A DNA stretch of 57,794 nt from positions 1 through 57,794 of the forward strand of contig DAOWCY010000014.1 in the NCBI GenBank assembly GCA_030639305.1. The letters run 5' to 3'. The position numbers and the translations under genes are program-made. Under the pieces are notes generated by a model. That model worked only from the letters and a program-made list of their open reading frames with translations, did no database searches and was not told where the DNA came from. Source of the DNA: JAGLQA01 sp023135565. GTDB lineage: Bacteria > Acidobacteriota > Aminicenantia > UBA2199. This document shows, piece after piece, positions 57,661 through 57,794 of the stretch; the stretch's first letter is position 1, and each line of letters begins with the position of its first letter.

Positions 57661-57794
57661 GCGCTCAGATAAAGTAACCCGTTTTTGCTCAGATAAAGTA
57701 ATCCGCCCAATCTACATATCAAATACCCCTTAAAAAAGCTTAGGGCACTCTTTTTCTTTTCCAAGTAGCAGAAATGGTGGTATCATTTAAGTGA
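57661..57794. repeat. direct repeats at the right edge, possible IS end
   Basis: GCTCAGATAAAGTAACCCG (57661-57679) and GCTCAGATAAAGTAATCCG (57687-57705), 26 bases apart. Repeated terminal words of this kind, GATAAAGTAA in particular, are found near ends of IS21-type elements, but no transposase is within the window. Confidence 0.35.

Noticed and set aside
1..57794. tRNA or rRNA genes
   Set aside because: Reading for T-loop and acceptor-stem patterns found no candidate that could fold; no rRNA-like stretch was seen.

Overview
The window reads as a Gram-negative, probably anaerobic or fermentative bacterium. It has a FadL-type outer-membrane channel, a second small beta-barrel, many secreted von Willebrand/LamG/Kre9-like proteins, and giant propeller-type hybrid histidine kinases. 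The gene set and style suggest Candidatus Aminicenantes or a related Acidobacteriota-like lineage; this is inference, since no rRNA or other marker is present. Genes are sparse, and intergenic space is filled with mosaic palindromic repeats.

Layout. 1-3750: a BrnT/BrnA-like toxin-antitoxin pair, a SpoIIE-type phosphatase, and a DUF6978-like/DUF1828-like pair. 4025-9015: three exported proteins (VWA, VIT+VWA, LamG). 9534-15102: signalling block with a GAF histidine kinase, a NarL-type regulator, a REC-PAS histidine kinase, a ~1 kb repeat-rich gap, then a PAS protein with a cysteine-rich tail. 15410-19118: S26 peptidase with a PqqD-like protein, a DUF234 ATPase, and a nitronate monooxygenase-like flavoprotein. 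19567-28434: two paralogous hybrid kinases of about 1400 residues. 28554-35536: an acyl-ACP thioesterase remnant, class I aldolase, a secreted unknown, FadL, FxsA, a YgeW-like carbamoyltransferase and a small barrel. 35778-42869: ProS, Nramp, and hydantoinase/oxoprolinase B and A subunits. 42994-47058: a 935-bp tandem duplication of a secreted unknown protein, coupled to a C39-like cysteine peptidase. 47167-49418: MazEF and a two-site retropepsin-like protease. 49560-55444: TyrA, DAHP synthase, DDAH, FolD, DUF1015. 55796-57650: a sulfatase broken by two single-base frameshifts. The last 140 bases carry short direct repeats that may be the edge of an insertion sequence.

The most striking feature is a family of modular palindromic repeats at more than 20 places. 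Module 1 is N5-CGCCG-N5', where the five-base arms differ between copies but stay complementary. Module 2 is GCCGC-NNN-GCGGC. Module 3 is CCCCAC-N3/4-GTGGGG or a close variant. Module 4 is an AAACTTTT/AAAAGTTT hairpin, and module 5 is a CCGCCGGAGGCA box. They occur in a fixed order and in both orientations. They have entered a reading frame in-frame (the second propeller kinase), form its C-terminus, and place a GGAGG Shine-Dalgarno just ahead of several genes (hyuB-like, folD, the VIT protein).

Other points of note are an apparent AUA start codon for tyrA overlapping the DAHP synthase stop, and a well-formed palindromic operator over the mazEF promoter. No tRNA, rRNA or CRISPR array was seen.
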